A stretch of 64,000 nt of DNA, taken from Alistipes sp047178865. GTDB lineage: Bacteria; Bacteroidota; Bacteroidia; Bacteroidales; Rikenellaceae. Shown here one piece after another: positions 8,620 to 16,467 of this stretch (its first letter is position 1; every line of letters begins with the position of its first letter). The notes under the pieces are model-generated. The model made no database searches. It saw only the letters and a program-made list of their open reading frames with translations, and was not told where the DNA came from. The stretch lies in assembly GCA_047178865.1 (NCBI GenBank), contig JBCQSY010000003.1, forward strand, positions 1 through 64,000, in the 5' to 3' direction. A program made the translations under genes and the position numbers.

Positions 8620-8648
8620 CACCGATATTTACTTTCTATTAAGCGAAG

Positions 8649-8678
8649 TAAAGGTATAATAATTGTCGTGAAGTTCAA
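8649..8678 (-). promoter_or_regulatory. promoter of the GNAT gene
   Basis: On the minus strand TTG (8678-8676) is followed after 19 bases by TACCTTTA (8656-8649), one base off the TAnnTTTG consensus. The -33 element overlaps the inverted repeat at 8671-8693. Confidence 0.5.
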
Positions 8679-8693
8679 AATTTAATTGAACTT
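8671..8693. repeat. inverted repeat between divergent promoters
   Basis: AAGTTCAA-N7-TTGAACTT is a perfect 8-base inverted repeat between the GNAT and manC promoters. On the plus strand it is followed by TTTTTATC and a T run. It may be an operator or a weak terminator; I cannot tell which. Confidence 0.5.
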
Positions 8694-8706
8694 TTTTATC
8701 TTTTTT

Positions 8707-8739
8707 TTGCATTTATCTCGCAAAATATATATATATTTG
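8707..8739 (+). promoter_or_regulatory. promoter of manC
   Basis: TTG (8707-8709), a 22-base spacer and TATATTTG (8732-8739) precede the ATG at 8768. The possible TTG start at 8753 would leave almost no leader, so the ATG is preferred. Confidence 0.6.
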
Positions 8740-8767
8740 TATTATAAACTTTTTGAAAACTTCTATA

Positions 8768-9841
8768 ATGAGCAGACAGAATAATTACTGTGTAATAATG
8801 GCTGGCGGAATTGGAACTCGCTTTTGGCCGAAGAGCCGCGTTGAAAAACCAAAACAATTCCTAGATATTTTAGGCAATGGAAAAACCTTTATTAGAGCAA
8901 CTTACGAGCGTTTCTTGCCGGTTGTTCCAGCCGAGAATATGATTGTTGTTACCAACGAGCGCTATCGCGATTTGGTTAAGGAGTCTATCCCTGAGATGCT
9001 CGACGAAAATATCCTTTGCGAACCAATGGGTCGTAATACAGCTCCATGTATCGCTTTTGCGGCGTTCTACATCAAGGCTCTCAACCCAAATGCAAAGATG
9101 GTAGTGACTCCTGCCGACCACTTTATCGCAGACACCAAAGGGTTCTGCGAGGTGATTGAGAGTTCACTCAACTTTATCGAGAGCCAAGAGGCCCTTATGA
9201 CTATAGGTATCGAACCATCGTACCCTGAGAGTGGATATGGATATATCCAGCGCGAAAATGATAGTGTAATAAGCCCTGTGAAGAGCTTTAGCGAGAAACC
9301 TACAGTTGAGATAGCTCAGACATTCCTCGCCAGTGGTGACTTTATGTGGAACTCCGGTCTATTTATCTGGAGCTGCGAGGCTATCCATAATGCATTGAAG
9401 AGTCATCTCCCTGAACTATACACAATCTTCGACTCTATAGCCGACACATTTACAACACCTCAGCAGGAGGCTGCAATCCAGAGAGCCTTCGCCGAGTGTC
9501 GCCCAATATCTATCGATTATGGAGTGATGGAGAAGGCCGACAACGCCTATGTTCATCGTGGAAGTTTCGGTTGGAGCGATGTGGGAACTTGGAACTCTGT
9601 GCATAAATTGATGGAGAAAGATGAGGTAGGAAACACCATATCTGAGGATAATTTCTTCTTCGATAGCAAGAATATTATGGTCTCGACCCCAAGTGGTAAA
9701 ATCACAGCTATCAGCGGATTAAGCGACTTTATCGTGGTCGATACGGATGATGTTCTGATGATATGCCCTAAGAGCGAAGACCAAAATATCAAGAAGTTTA
9801 TCGACGAGTTGAAGTATAGAAAAAAGGATTCAAACATCTAG
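8768..9841 (+). CDS. manC: mannose-1-phosphate guanylyltransferase
   Basis: The enzyme makes GDP-mannose from mannose-1-phosphate and GTP in the cytoplasm, feeding polysaccharide and lipopolysaccharide synthesis. The 357-residue protein opens with the nucleotidyltransferase signature VIMAGGIGTRFWPKSR followed by EKPKQFLDI. It also has PADHFI (metal-binding Asp), ESGYGYIQ, the sugar-binding FSEKP, FMWNSGLFIW and the GWSDVGTW motif. It lacks the C-terminal isomerase domain of bifunctional ManC/AlgA, as is common in Bacteroidota. murF follows after 4 bases, suggesting a common transcript that links sugar-nucleotide supply to cell-wall building. Confidence 0.92.
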   Translation: MSRQNNYCVIMAGGIGTRFWPKSRVEKPKQFLDILGNGKTFIRATYERFLPVVPAENMIVVTNERYRDLVKESIPEMLDENILCEPMGRNTAPCIAFAAFYIKALNPNAKMVVTPADHFIADTKGFCEVIESSLNFIESQEALMTIGIEPSYPESGYGYIQRENDSVISPVKSFSEKPTVEIAQTFLASGDFMWNSGLFIWSCEAIHNALKSHLPELYTIFDSIADTFTTPQQEAAIQRAFAECRPISIDYGVMEKADNAYVHRGSFGWSDVGTWNSVHKLMEKDEVGNTISEDNFFFDSKNIMVSTPSGKITAISGLSDFIVVDTDDVLMICPKSEDQNIKKFIDELKYRKKDSNI

Positions 9842-9845
9842 AGAC

Positions 9846-11114
9846 ATGAGCAACATAGAGCAACTATATGAGCTATTCAGGAGCTATCCAAGGGTGACTA
9901 CCGATAGTCGCAACATTGAGGCTGGTTCAATATTTTTTGCTCTACATGGGGCATCATTCGATGGCAACGACTACGCACTCGACGCACTCGATAAGGGTGC
10001 CGAGTATGCTGTTGTCGATAGAGCCGACATCGCCGAACAGAGCGACAGGTTAATCTTGGTCGATGATACCCTCTCTGCTCTTCAAGATTTAGCTCGACTA
10101 CACCGACAAGAGTTGAACATCCCCATTATCGCTATCACTGGCTCAAATGGTAAAACCACAACTAAAGAGTTGGTAGCAGCAACCCTCTCAACTCCCTACC
10201 ATATCTACGCCACAAAGGGCAACTTCAACAACCATATTGGAGTACCTCTAACCCTACTCTCAATGGATAACTCAATCGAGATAGGAGTGGTCGAGATGGG
10301 TGCTAGTAGCCAAGGTGAGATTGCCCTATTATGCTCAATAGCTGAGCCTAACTACGGAGTTATCACCAATATAGGACGTGCCCACCTCGATGGATTTGGA
10401 GGCGTCGAAGGAATTAAACGTGCTAAGGGAGAACTGTTTAAGTGGTTAGCAGAGAGTGGAGGCAAAGCATTTGTCCCTCAAGAGGATGAGAATATCCTCT
10501 CTATCGCAGCACAATACCCCACCCTTGAGCAGATTCAATATTCATACTCGCTATCCAATGGCGTAGATTCAAATCTACACGGCGACTACAACCTCAAAAA
10601 TATAGCTACAGCGATGGCTATATCTTCGAAATTGGGAGTGAGTAAAATCTTCGCACATCAAGCCATATCGAGATACCAACCAACCAACAACCGCTCACAA
10701 AGAGTCGAAGGTGAGAGCAATATAATCATTGCGGATTGTTACAACGCCAACCCGTCAAGCATGGAGGCAGCTATCCTCAACTTTAAGAGTAGTTCGTTCG
10801 ACTCATGCGCTAAGGGGAAGATTCTTATTCTGGGCGATATGCTAGAGCTAGGCGAGTGGTCGAATAGCGAACATACACACATTATCGAGTTGGCTACCAG
10901 CTGCAATCCACGAGCGGTTTATCTTGTAGGCGACAACTTCCGCCAAAGCTACCTAAGCCTTCAGAGCGAGGATAAGAGAGTCAAATTATTCGACTCTGCC
11001 GCAACTCTTAACAAATTCCTCAGACGCTCTAGACCATCATCCTCTGCTATTCTAATCAAGGGTTCTCACAGCATCGGACTAGAGTCTACAATCGAGGTGG
11101 TAGCAAGGTATTAA
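9846..11114 (+). CDS. murF: UDP-N-acetylmuramoyl-tripeptide--D-alanyl-D-alanine ligase
   Basis: MurF adds D-Ala-D-Ala to UDP-MurNAc-tripeptide, the last cytoplasmic step of the peptidoglycan monomer. The 422-residue protein has the three Mur ligase domains: an N-terminal UDP-binding part (TTDSRNIEAGSIFFAL), the ATP-binding centre with P-loop ITGSNGKTTTKE near residue 97, then GNFNNHIGVPLTLL and VVEMGAS, and a C-terminal domain with DCYNANPSSMEAA. Length is slightly below the usual 430-460. It lies 4 bases after manC. No other mur genes are in the window, so it stands outside the usual dcw cluster. Confidence 0.95.
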   Translation: MSNIEQLYELFRSYPRVTTDSRNIEAGSIFFALHGASFDGNDYALDALDKGAEYAVVDRADIAEQSDRLILVDDTLSALQDLARLHRQELNIPIIAITGSNGKTTTKELVAATLSTPYHIYATKGNFNNHIGVPLTLLSMDNSIEIGVVEMGASSQGEIALLCSIAEPNYGVITNIGRAHLDGFGGVEGIKRAKGELFKWLAESGGKAFVPQEDENILSIAAQYPTLEQIQYSYSLSNGVDSNLHGDYNLKNIATAMAISSKLGVSKIFAHQAISRYQPTNNRSQRVEGESNIIIADCYNANPSSMEAAILNFKSSSFDSCAKGKILILGDMLELGEWSNSEHTHIIELATSCNPRAVYLVGDNFRQSYLSLQSEDKRVKLFDSAATLNKFLRRSRPSSSAILIKGSHSIGLESTIEVVARY

Positions 11115-11120
11115 ACCCTT

Positions 11121-11296
11121 ACGTCATTGCGGCCTCCGAGCCGCAATCTCCAACATGCACACTGTCATTCCGAGCGTAGTCGAGGAATCTCCCACATTTT
11201 GGAGACCGACTACCATCTTGAGATCCTTCGATTCCGCTACGCTACACTCAGGATGACAGCCTAGAATGAGATTGCGGATCAAGTCCGCAATGACGT
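11121..11296. repeat. nested REP-like palindrome
   Basis: Outer arms are ACGTCATTGCGGCCTCCGAG at 11121 and the inverted form ending CCGCAATGACGT at 11296; each arm is itself a small hairpin. Between them sits a second palindrome with arms CTGTCATTCCGAGCGTAG (from 11162) and a partner ending GGATGACAG (to about 11259). Related outer arms occur at 32358-32443, 39315-39388 and, as a half copy, at 19637-19660. Confidence 0.8.
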
Positions 11297-11330
11297 GTAT
11301 AGCTAAGAGTTATACTTAATAGTCACCCTC

Positions 11331-11404
11331 AAGATAGTAAAATTAAAAAGCGAAGTGAAAGAGCCATAGTAGATTAAGCTGAGTGAAATTTAAACAGATT
11401 CTTA
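11331..11404. repeat. MITE-like repeat, right half (copy 2)
   Basis: Starts AAGATAGTAAAATTAAAAAG and ends TTAAACAGATTCTTAG, matching the right arm of the full copy at 41812-41977. The left arm is missing and the half element abuts a TTAATAGTCACCCTC motif. It ends about 20 bases before the pssA -7 box. Confidence 0.75.
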
Positions 11405-11425
11405 GGATATTCAATAAAAAATACC

Positions 11426-11433
11426 TACCTTTG
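11426..11433 (+). promoter_or_regulatory. -7 box of pssA
   Basis: TACCTTTG fits TAnnTTTG and lies 32 bases before the pssA ATG. No good TTG is seen at the expected upstream distance. Confidence 0.55.
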
Positions 11434-11465
11434 CCCCGTATATACGCCTACATGGCGGAAAGGTT

Positions 11466-12179
11466 ATGAAGAGTAGATTATTTACTATACCAAATATGTT
11501 GACCCTATCGAACTTGCTATGTGGCTCACTAGCAATAGTTTGTACGGCTACACATAATAACTTAACATTAGCCTTCTACTTTGTTGTTGGCGCAATGCTC
11601 TTTGATTTTTTAGATGGTTTTGCTGCTCGTATTCTAAAGCAGATATCGCCCATAGGAGTTGTTTTGGACTCACTTTCGGATTTAGTAAGTTTTGGACTCG
11701 CTCCATCGTTCATACTCTTCGAGGTTATCAATAGTTCATCTCTTTCAACTGGGGTGGTTCTCCTCGATAATTGGGGAGGATACATAGCCTTTATAGTGAC
11801 ACTATTTTCATCACTGAGATTAGCTAGATTCTCGGTTGAAGATGCTGAGAATGAACTATTTAGAGGGATGCCAACGCCTGCGTGTGGAGTACTTATTTCG
11901 TCCCTAGGACTACTTTTTCAGAGTCGTGGGCTTGATTTAGGAGTTACGCTATATATTGTTTTGGCGATAGTGTTATCATACCTTTTGATTTCAGACGTCC
12001 CAATGCTTACCCTAAAATTCAAGAGTTTTTCACTCAAGAGCAATATCGAGAGATACCTCTTTTTAGCTATATCAGCAGCAGAATTAATTATACTACAACT
12101 ATACGCAATCCCTGTAATTATCGCTACATATATACTATTCTCTATAGTTATGCGTTTTGTAAAGATAGAAAGAGGATGA
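11466..12179 (+). CDS. pssA: CDP-diacylglycerol--serine O-phosphatidyltransferase
   Basis: This 237-residue integral membrane enzyme makes phosphatidylserine from CDP-diacylglycerol and serine, the precursor of phosphatidylethanolamine. The CDP-alcohol phosphatidyltransferase motif is complete: DFLDGFAAR, then G and two aspartates in GVVLDSLSDLVSFG (about residues 42-72). The N-terminus IPNMLTLSNLLCG is typical of the class II PssA. Six or more hydrophobic segments follow. No psd decarboxylase gene is adjacent. The stop overlaps the next gene by 4 bases (ATGA), so PssA and the Porin_10 protein are translationally coupled. Confidence 0.92.
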   Translation: MKSRLFTIPNMLTLSNLLCGSLAIVCTATHNNLTLAFYFVVGAMLFDFLDGFAARILKQISPIGVVLDSLSDLVSFGLAPSFILFEVINSSSLSTGVVLLDNWGGYIAFIVTLFSSLRLARFSVEDAENELFRGMPTPACGVLISSLGLLFQSRGLDLGVTLYIVLAIVLSYLLISDVPMLTLKFKSFSLKSNIERYLFLAISAAELIILQLYAIPVIIATYILFSIVMRFVKIERG

Positions 12180-14305
12180 GTAAAATGGGTGTAAAACGAT
12201 ATTTTTTTCAGCTATTTGTAGTTATTATATTACTGCTATTTGGAGTGGTAGCACTAATGCCACTACATGCGCAGTCGCTCACCGGTAATGGGAGTACGGA
12301 TAACCCTATTGGCACAAACCCTTTCCAAGATGAGGAGGGTGGAGACAGTGGAGCAAATAGAGGTGATGATAGTGTTAGAAAGTGGAGGAAACTACCTCTT
12401 GAGTCATACTTTTTCAACGACTCAATTAGGGCACTTCCCAACTTTATGTGGAATATTTCGAGTGGAAACAATAGCATTGAGATAATGCCTTTGGATACCG
12501 CTTTAACAGATTGGCGTATTGACTACCCGTTTCAAAAGGAGGGAGTCGGAAGTATGTATTTAGGAGGATTAGGACAAGCATCACAACCTATCAACTACTT
12601 TACACGCCCCGACTACTTCGACTTTAGTTATGCACAAGCGTTCGATGCATATATCTACGATATGGAGAGTGCTCCATTTATCAATGCAAAGAAACCTTTT
12701 AGTCAATTCACCTATATGGAGAGTGGCTCGAAGAGCTACCGTGAGACTAATTTTGGAATTACACACTCCCAAAATATCTCACCCTCGACAGGTTTTTTGA
12801 TAGATTATAAGTCGCGTGGCACTAAGGGATTGTACGATAGGCAGGAGACCTCGAATGATAATTTAGTATTCAACGTCCACCACACTGGTAAACAGTACAC
12901 CGTTCATGCTGGATATGTCTACAACCATATCGAGACCGAGGAGAATGGAGGAGTTGTTGGATTGTGGGCTGTACGAGACACCACTTATGATAATAATATT
13001 GGTGTGCCGATGAAGCTAGCATCATCTGAGGCTTCAAACGAATATAGGAATCATACGATATTTTTGCAACAGTCGTATGGAGTACCACTCGTACCACTCA
13101 CCGATAGGGACTTCTCGATGGCGGAGCTTCCAGCTATCTACTTTGGGCACTCATTCGAGTACTCATCTTGGAGCAAGACCTATCGAGATATCCGCTCGGA
13201 CTACACCAACGAGCGAGGTGAGATTGTCGATGGTGAGTACGTAGAGGTTGTCGACGAGTACTATGACGATTGGTTTATAAACCCCGAATCGACTCTCGAC
13301 TCGATACGTGAAAGGAAGATATCAAACCGACTCTTTGTCCAGGCACAGCCTTGGGATAGAGATGGTGTGATTGGTACGATAAATGGTGGTGTGGGGGTTG
13401 ATAACTACCTCTACTCACAGTTTGGATTGAGTAGTTACATCACAGGTAGACAAGATGTTGAACGTCTTACCGCGTGGTATGGATACGCCTCGATTGAGGG
13501 AAAGGTTCGTAAATATGCTGATTGGGGTGCTAATTTCAAGTACTATCCATCGGGATATCGAGCTGGAGACACCTCCATCGGAGCAGATATTGCATTGAGG
13601 GCTTTTATTCGTAATAAGCCGGTTATTCTAAGTGGAAAGTTTTCACTAGATTACTCTACTCCCTCATATTGGGAGCAGAATCTATTCTCAAACCACTATG
13701 TGTGGTTTACTCCTTTAGAGAAGGAGAATGAGTCCAGATTGGAGATCAAATTTGAGATTCCCGACTACGCATTCGAACTCGCAGCGTGGCAAGGCGTAGT
13801 GACTAATAAGGTCTACTACGATGCAGCGAGCCAAATTGCACAGTCATCTGAGGCTGTTAGTATATCGAGCATATATGCTCGCAAGGATTTTCGCATTGGT
13901 GGTCTACACCTTGACAACAGAGTCTTGCTACAATGGAGCTCTAATCAAGTCGTCGAACCACTTCCGCTAGTGAGTGCAAATATTTCGTACTACTATGAAT
14001 TTTGGGTAGTTAAAGATGTTTTGCGCCTACAGCTAGGTATTGATGGACGCTACACTTCGTCCTACTATATGCCTGGTTACAACCCTGCTCTCTCGACATT
14101 TTACAACCAGCGAGAGTATGAAATTGGAGACTATCCATACATGGATGTGTTCCTAGCAGGAAAGTGGAAAACTGTGAGAGTTATCGTTAAATATCAACAC
14201 GCAAACCAAAATCTCTTTGGAAATGGAGAGTCGTTTACGGTGGCGGGATATCCACAAAACCCTGCAATGTTTAAGTTCGGGTTCTCGTGGAGTTTCTACG
14301 ACTAG
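12176..14305 (+). CDS. Porin_10-family putative outer membrane porin
   Basis: The product is a 709-residue beta-barrel of the Porin_10 type known from Bacteroidota. A signal peptide covers about residues 1-33 (LFGVVALMPLHAQ). It is followed by a Gly/Asp-rich linker, then WRIDYPF..EGVGSMYLGGLGQASQPINYF, which is characteristic of the family near the start of the barrel. The remainder is a series of amphipathic strands and the end MFKFGFSWSFYD has the aromatic C-terminal strand. The coupling to pssA (4-base overlap) is notable, linking a phospholipid enzyme to an outer membrane protein. The cargo is unknown. Confidence 0.85.
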   Translation: MSKMGVKRYFFQLFVVIILLLFGVVALMPLHAQSLTGNGSTDNPIGTNPFQDEEGGDSGANRGDDSVRKWRKLPLESYFFNDSIRALPNFMWNISSGNNSIEIMPLDTALTDWRIDYPFQKEGVGSMYLGGLGQASQPINYFTRPDYFDFSYAQAFDAYIYDMESAPFINAKKPFSQFTYMESGSKSYRETNFGITHSQNISPSTGFLIDYKSRGTKGLYDRQETSNDNLVFNVHHTGKQYTVHAGYVYNHIETEENGGVVGLWAVRDTTYDNNIGVPMKLASSEASNEYRNHTIFLQQSYGVPLVPLTDRDFSMAELPAIYFGHSFEYSSWSKTYRDIRSDYTNERGEIVDGEYVEVVDEYYDDWFINPESTLDSIRERKISNRLFVQAQPWDRDGVIGTINGGVGVDNYLYSQFGLSSYITGRQDVERLTAWYGYASIEGKVRKYADWGANFKYYPSGYRAGDTSIGADIALRAFIRNKPVILSGKFSLDYSTPSYWEQNLFSNHYVWFTPLEKENESRLEIKFEIPDYAFELAAWQGVVTNKVYYDAASQIAQSSEAVSISSIYARKDFRIGGLHLDNRVLLQWSSNQVVEPLPLVSANISYYYEFWVVKDVLRLQLGIDGRYTSSYYMPGYNPALSTFYNQREYEIGDYPYMDVFLAGKWKTVRVIVKYQHANQNLFGNGESFTVAGYPQNPAMFKFGFSWSFYD

Positions 14306-14499
14306 TAATCTTGCTCTAAGTTTCAAGAGTACAACTTGTTAGATTGTGGCATAGCGTGCTGTTTGCTCTACTTTCTGTCTTAGTTTTAGCTCTTTTTTAT
14401 CCGTGTGAGGGTAACACCCACACCCATACGAGCCATAAGCCGCAGTGTTTTTTTTAAGCTGTGAACAGGGAGTAGATAGCTCAATTCGAAGTAGAATTG
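14306..14499 (+). other. 194-base leader of the transglycosylase gene
   Basis: No open frame of interest. The region contains GTGTGAGGGTAACACCCACAC, a T8 run near 14450, and a perfect TCAATTC-GAAGTA-GAATTGA hairpin (14481-14500) that occludes the first ATG of the following gene. No TAnnTTTG box was found. It may be an unusually long structured 5' leader. Confidence 0.4.
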
Positions 14500-15204
14500 A
14501 TGCTTAACCTTAAAAAAATGATTTTAAAAACGTTATCAATTTGGGCCTCACTAGGTCTGATTTTATTGGCGGATGAAGTAAACACGATGAATGAGTTGAG
14601 CTCACACGGATGGATTACAGAGAATATCCTTCTTGAGGTGAATCAACAAAGCAGCGAAGAGATTGTTATCAGCGAGTTCGACTCTCTTTTCAAAGAGATT
14701 AGTAATCAAGAGGGTAACGACTGGCGTTTGATGAGTGCTATTGCATATCACGAGTCACGTTTCAAACCAGAGGTCTCTTCACCAGTTGGAGCAACTGGAC
14801 TAATGCAAGTTATGCCACGAACTGCTGAGCAGTTTGGTGTATCTCGCGAAGATTTGTGGGACGTTGAGACCAACATTACAGTAGGTAATATGGTCTTTAA
14901 GAAGATTACACAGATGTTAAAGCTACCCGAAAGCACCTCAACGGAGGATAAGCTAAGCCTATATTTGGCCGCTTATAACGGAGGTGTAGGTCACATCTTT
15001 GATGCTCAGCGTTTAGCTAGAGCACATGGTGAGAATCCTTATTCGTGGAGCGTAGTCTCACACTATCTAAAATTGAAGGGACAACCTCAATACTATAACC
15101 ACGAGGTTGTCAAATGTGGAAGGTTCTCAGGTTCAGGTGAGACCTTAGCCTATGTCGACAAGGTTATGCGACACTACAACCACTACTGCTCTATTGCACA
15201 GTAA
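14500..15204 (+). CDS. lytic transglycosylase (SLT domain)
   Basis: This 234-residue protein has an N-terminal hydrophobic segment (residues about 8-25; export signal or anchor) and an SLT domain from about residue 70. The catalytic glutamate is in AYHESRFKPEV, followed by GATGLMQVMPRTAEQFG and AAYNGGVGHIFDA, the three classical Slt70 motifs. Lytic transglycosylases cleave peptidoglycan to 1,6-anhydromuropeptides in the periplasm. Its organisation resembles the catalytic half of MltF without the substrate-binding domain. A TTG one codon upstream and an ATG at 14518 are alternative starts. The first ATG lies at the base of a hairpin. Confidence 0.88.
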   Translation: MLNLKKMILKTLSIWASLGLILLADEVNTMNELSSHGWITENILLEVNQQSSEEIVISEFDSLFKEISNQEGNDWRLMSAIAYHESRFKPEVSSPVGATGLMQVMPRTAEQFGVSREDLWDVETNITVGNMVFKKITQMLKLPESTSTEDKLSLYLAAYNGGVGHIFDAQRLARAHGENPYSWSVVSHYLKLKGQPQYYNHEVVKCGRFSGSGETLAYVDKVMRHYNHYCSIAQ

Positions 15205-15224
15205 GCGGATGTAATCACAAAATG

Positions 15225-15270
15225 AAGATGACTAACAGAGCCTCTCGAATGAGAATCTGTTAGTCATCTT
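15225..15270. terminator. terminator after the transglycosylase gene
   Basis: AAGATGACTAACAGA and its exact complement (15 bases) enclose a 16-base loop 20 bases after the stop codon. It can also serve the convergent YggS gene. Confidence 0.85.
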
Positions 15271-15291
15271 TGTGTTATGTTATCGGGGAGG

Positions 15292-15945
15292 TTATCGACT
15301 TCCAAAGATACGAGAGCCTATACGAACCGAGGTTGAACCACACTCGATAGCTATCTTATAGTCGTCGGACATACCCATTGAGAGGGTATCAAAACTCTCG
15401 TCAAAGTAGCTGCTGAGCTGCTCGAAGTAGCCCTTTAGCTCATTAAACTCCTGAGTGACAATCGTCATATCGTCGGTATATGTCGCCATGCCCATCACAC
15501 CTCGAACCCTAATATTGGGCATATGCGTGAGTTCTCCGCTCTCGACAAAGCTCTTCAACGCCTCCCAATCCCAACCATGTTTACTCTGCTCGGCTGCCAC
15601 ATGAATCTCGAAGAGGATATCAATGCATCGCCCAGCCTTCACCGCACAGCGGCTAATCTCGCTAAGCAGACGTGAACTATCGACCGACTCGATAAGTGAG
15701 ATAAATGGTGCGATATACTTCACCTTATTGCTCTGGAGGTGTCCAATCATACGCCACTCTATATCTTTTGGTAGCGACTCCTCTTTGACCACCAACTCCT
15801 GCACTCGGCTCTCGCCAAAGATACGCTGCCCAGCACTATAGGCTTCGAGTATCGCCTCTGCAGGGTGGTATTTCGAGACAGCCACAAGGTTAACACCTTG
15901 TGGCAGCTGCTCATGAAGTTCTCTGATTATGGATGACACTGACAT
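15292..15945 (-). CDS. YggS-family PLP-binding homeostasis protein
   Basis: The product (217 residues) is a single-domain alanine-racemase-fold protein that holds pyridoxal phosphate and balances free PLP; no enzymatic reaction is established for the family. The PLP lysine is in NLVAVSKYHP (near residue 24). FGESRVQE, WRMIGHLQSNKVKYI, VRGVMGMAT, LSMGMSDDYKIAIECGST and VRIGSRIFG are family signatures. Its start lies directly beside a copy of the 40-base dispersed repeat (15952-15991), which separates it from the peptidase gene 42 bases upstream. Confidence 0.92.
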   Translation of the reverse strand: MSVSSIIRELHEQLPQGVNLVAVSKYHPAEAILEAYSAGQRIFGESRVQELVVKEESLPKDIEWRMIGHLQSNKVKYIAPFISLIESVDSSRLLSEISRCAVKAGRCIDILFEIHVAAEQSKHGWDWEALKSFVESGELTHMPNIRVRGVMGMATYTDDMTIVTQEFNELKGYFEQLSSYFDESFDTLSMGMSDDYKIAIECGSTSVRIGSRIFGSR

Positions 15946-15951
15946 ATTATC

Positions 15952-15991
15952 GAATTAAGGTTTGAAAAATTATTCGTTTTTGAGCTATTAC
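15952..15991 (-). repeat. GTAATTGCTCAA...CCTTAATT element (copy B)
   Basis: Read on the minus strand: GTAATAGCTCAAAAACGAAT, a T run, then CAAACCTTAATTC, ending 6 bases before the YggS ATG. It also covers the last codon of the S24/S26 peptidase gene. Confidence 0.7.
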
Positions 15992-16467
15992 TTCAGCAAG
16001 AGGCTACTGTTTTTTTTATATATTATCCGTCTAAATATAGCCAATAAATAACGTCTCACTGGTTGAAGTATTTTCCATATTTTGGCGTATTTTCGTTGAG
16101 ATTTAGAGTTAGGGTTAATACTCTTATAAGGTTTGATGATGGCGGTTATTCGCGCTGCTACATCACTCGTATGGCACTCCTCTGTGCCTACGAGATTACC
16201 ATCACCCATTAGGGTTATTTTTTCATTCTCTATATTTATTACTCGATGAATTACATAACATGTTGGGTTAGATATTTTCGCTAAAAGAATATCGCCTATA
16301 CATATTTCGCTATCCACCTTTGTGAGTTCTACGCTATCTCGACCTCCCACGATAAATGGCAACATACTTTGACCCTTGGTGAGCAACACTACTCGCTCAC
16401 CAGAGGCTACCATTGCCGCTACATCATCTAACAACTCACTATTATCAACAACTACTTTTCTTGACAT
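15988..16467 (-). CDS. S24/S26-family serine peptidase of the peptide-modification locus
   Basis: This 159-residue protein resembles the small S24/S26 (LexA/signal-peptidase I-like) peptidases. The nucleophile motif is KGQSMLPFI (Ser near residue 36), and the next strands GDILLAK and CYVIHRVI are as in signal peptidase I. No N-terminal membrane anchor is visible; the C-terminus is very basic with a weak hydrophobic stretch (RRYLLAIFRRIIY). It is the last gene of the locus and overlaps the kinase-like gene by 16 bases. A GTG start 18 bases upstream is possible but ATG gives the better N-terminus. Cleavage of the small peptides is a reasonable guess, not shown. Confidence 0.75.
   Translation of the reverse strand: MSRKVVVDNSELLDDVAAMVASGERVVLLTKGQSMLPFIVGGRDSVELTKVDSEICIGDILLAKISNPTCYVIHRVINIENEKITLMGDGNLVGTEECHTSDVAARITAIIKPYKSINPNSKSQRKYAKIWKILQPVRRYLLAIFRRIIYKKNSSLLLK

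Larger units (their letters stand above)
11115..11465. other. 351-base intergenic block made of repeats
   Basis: There is no gene here. From left to right it holds a nested REP-like palindrome (11121-11296), a short TTAATAGTCACCCTC tail shared with other repeats, the right half of the MITE-like element (11331-11404), and the pssA promoter. Confidence 0.8.
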
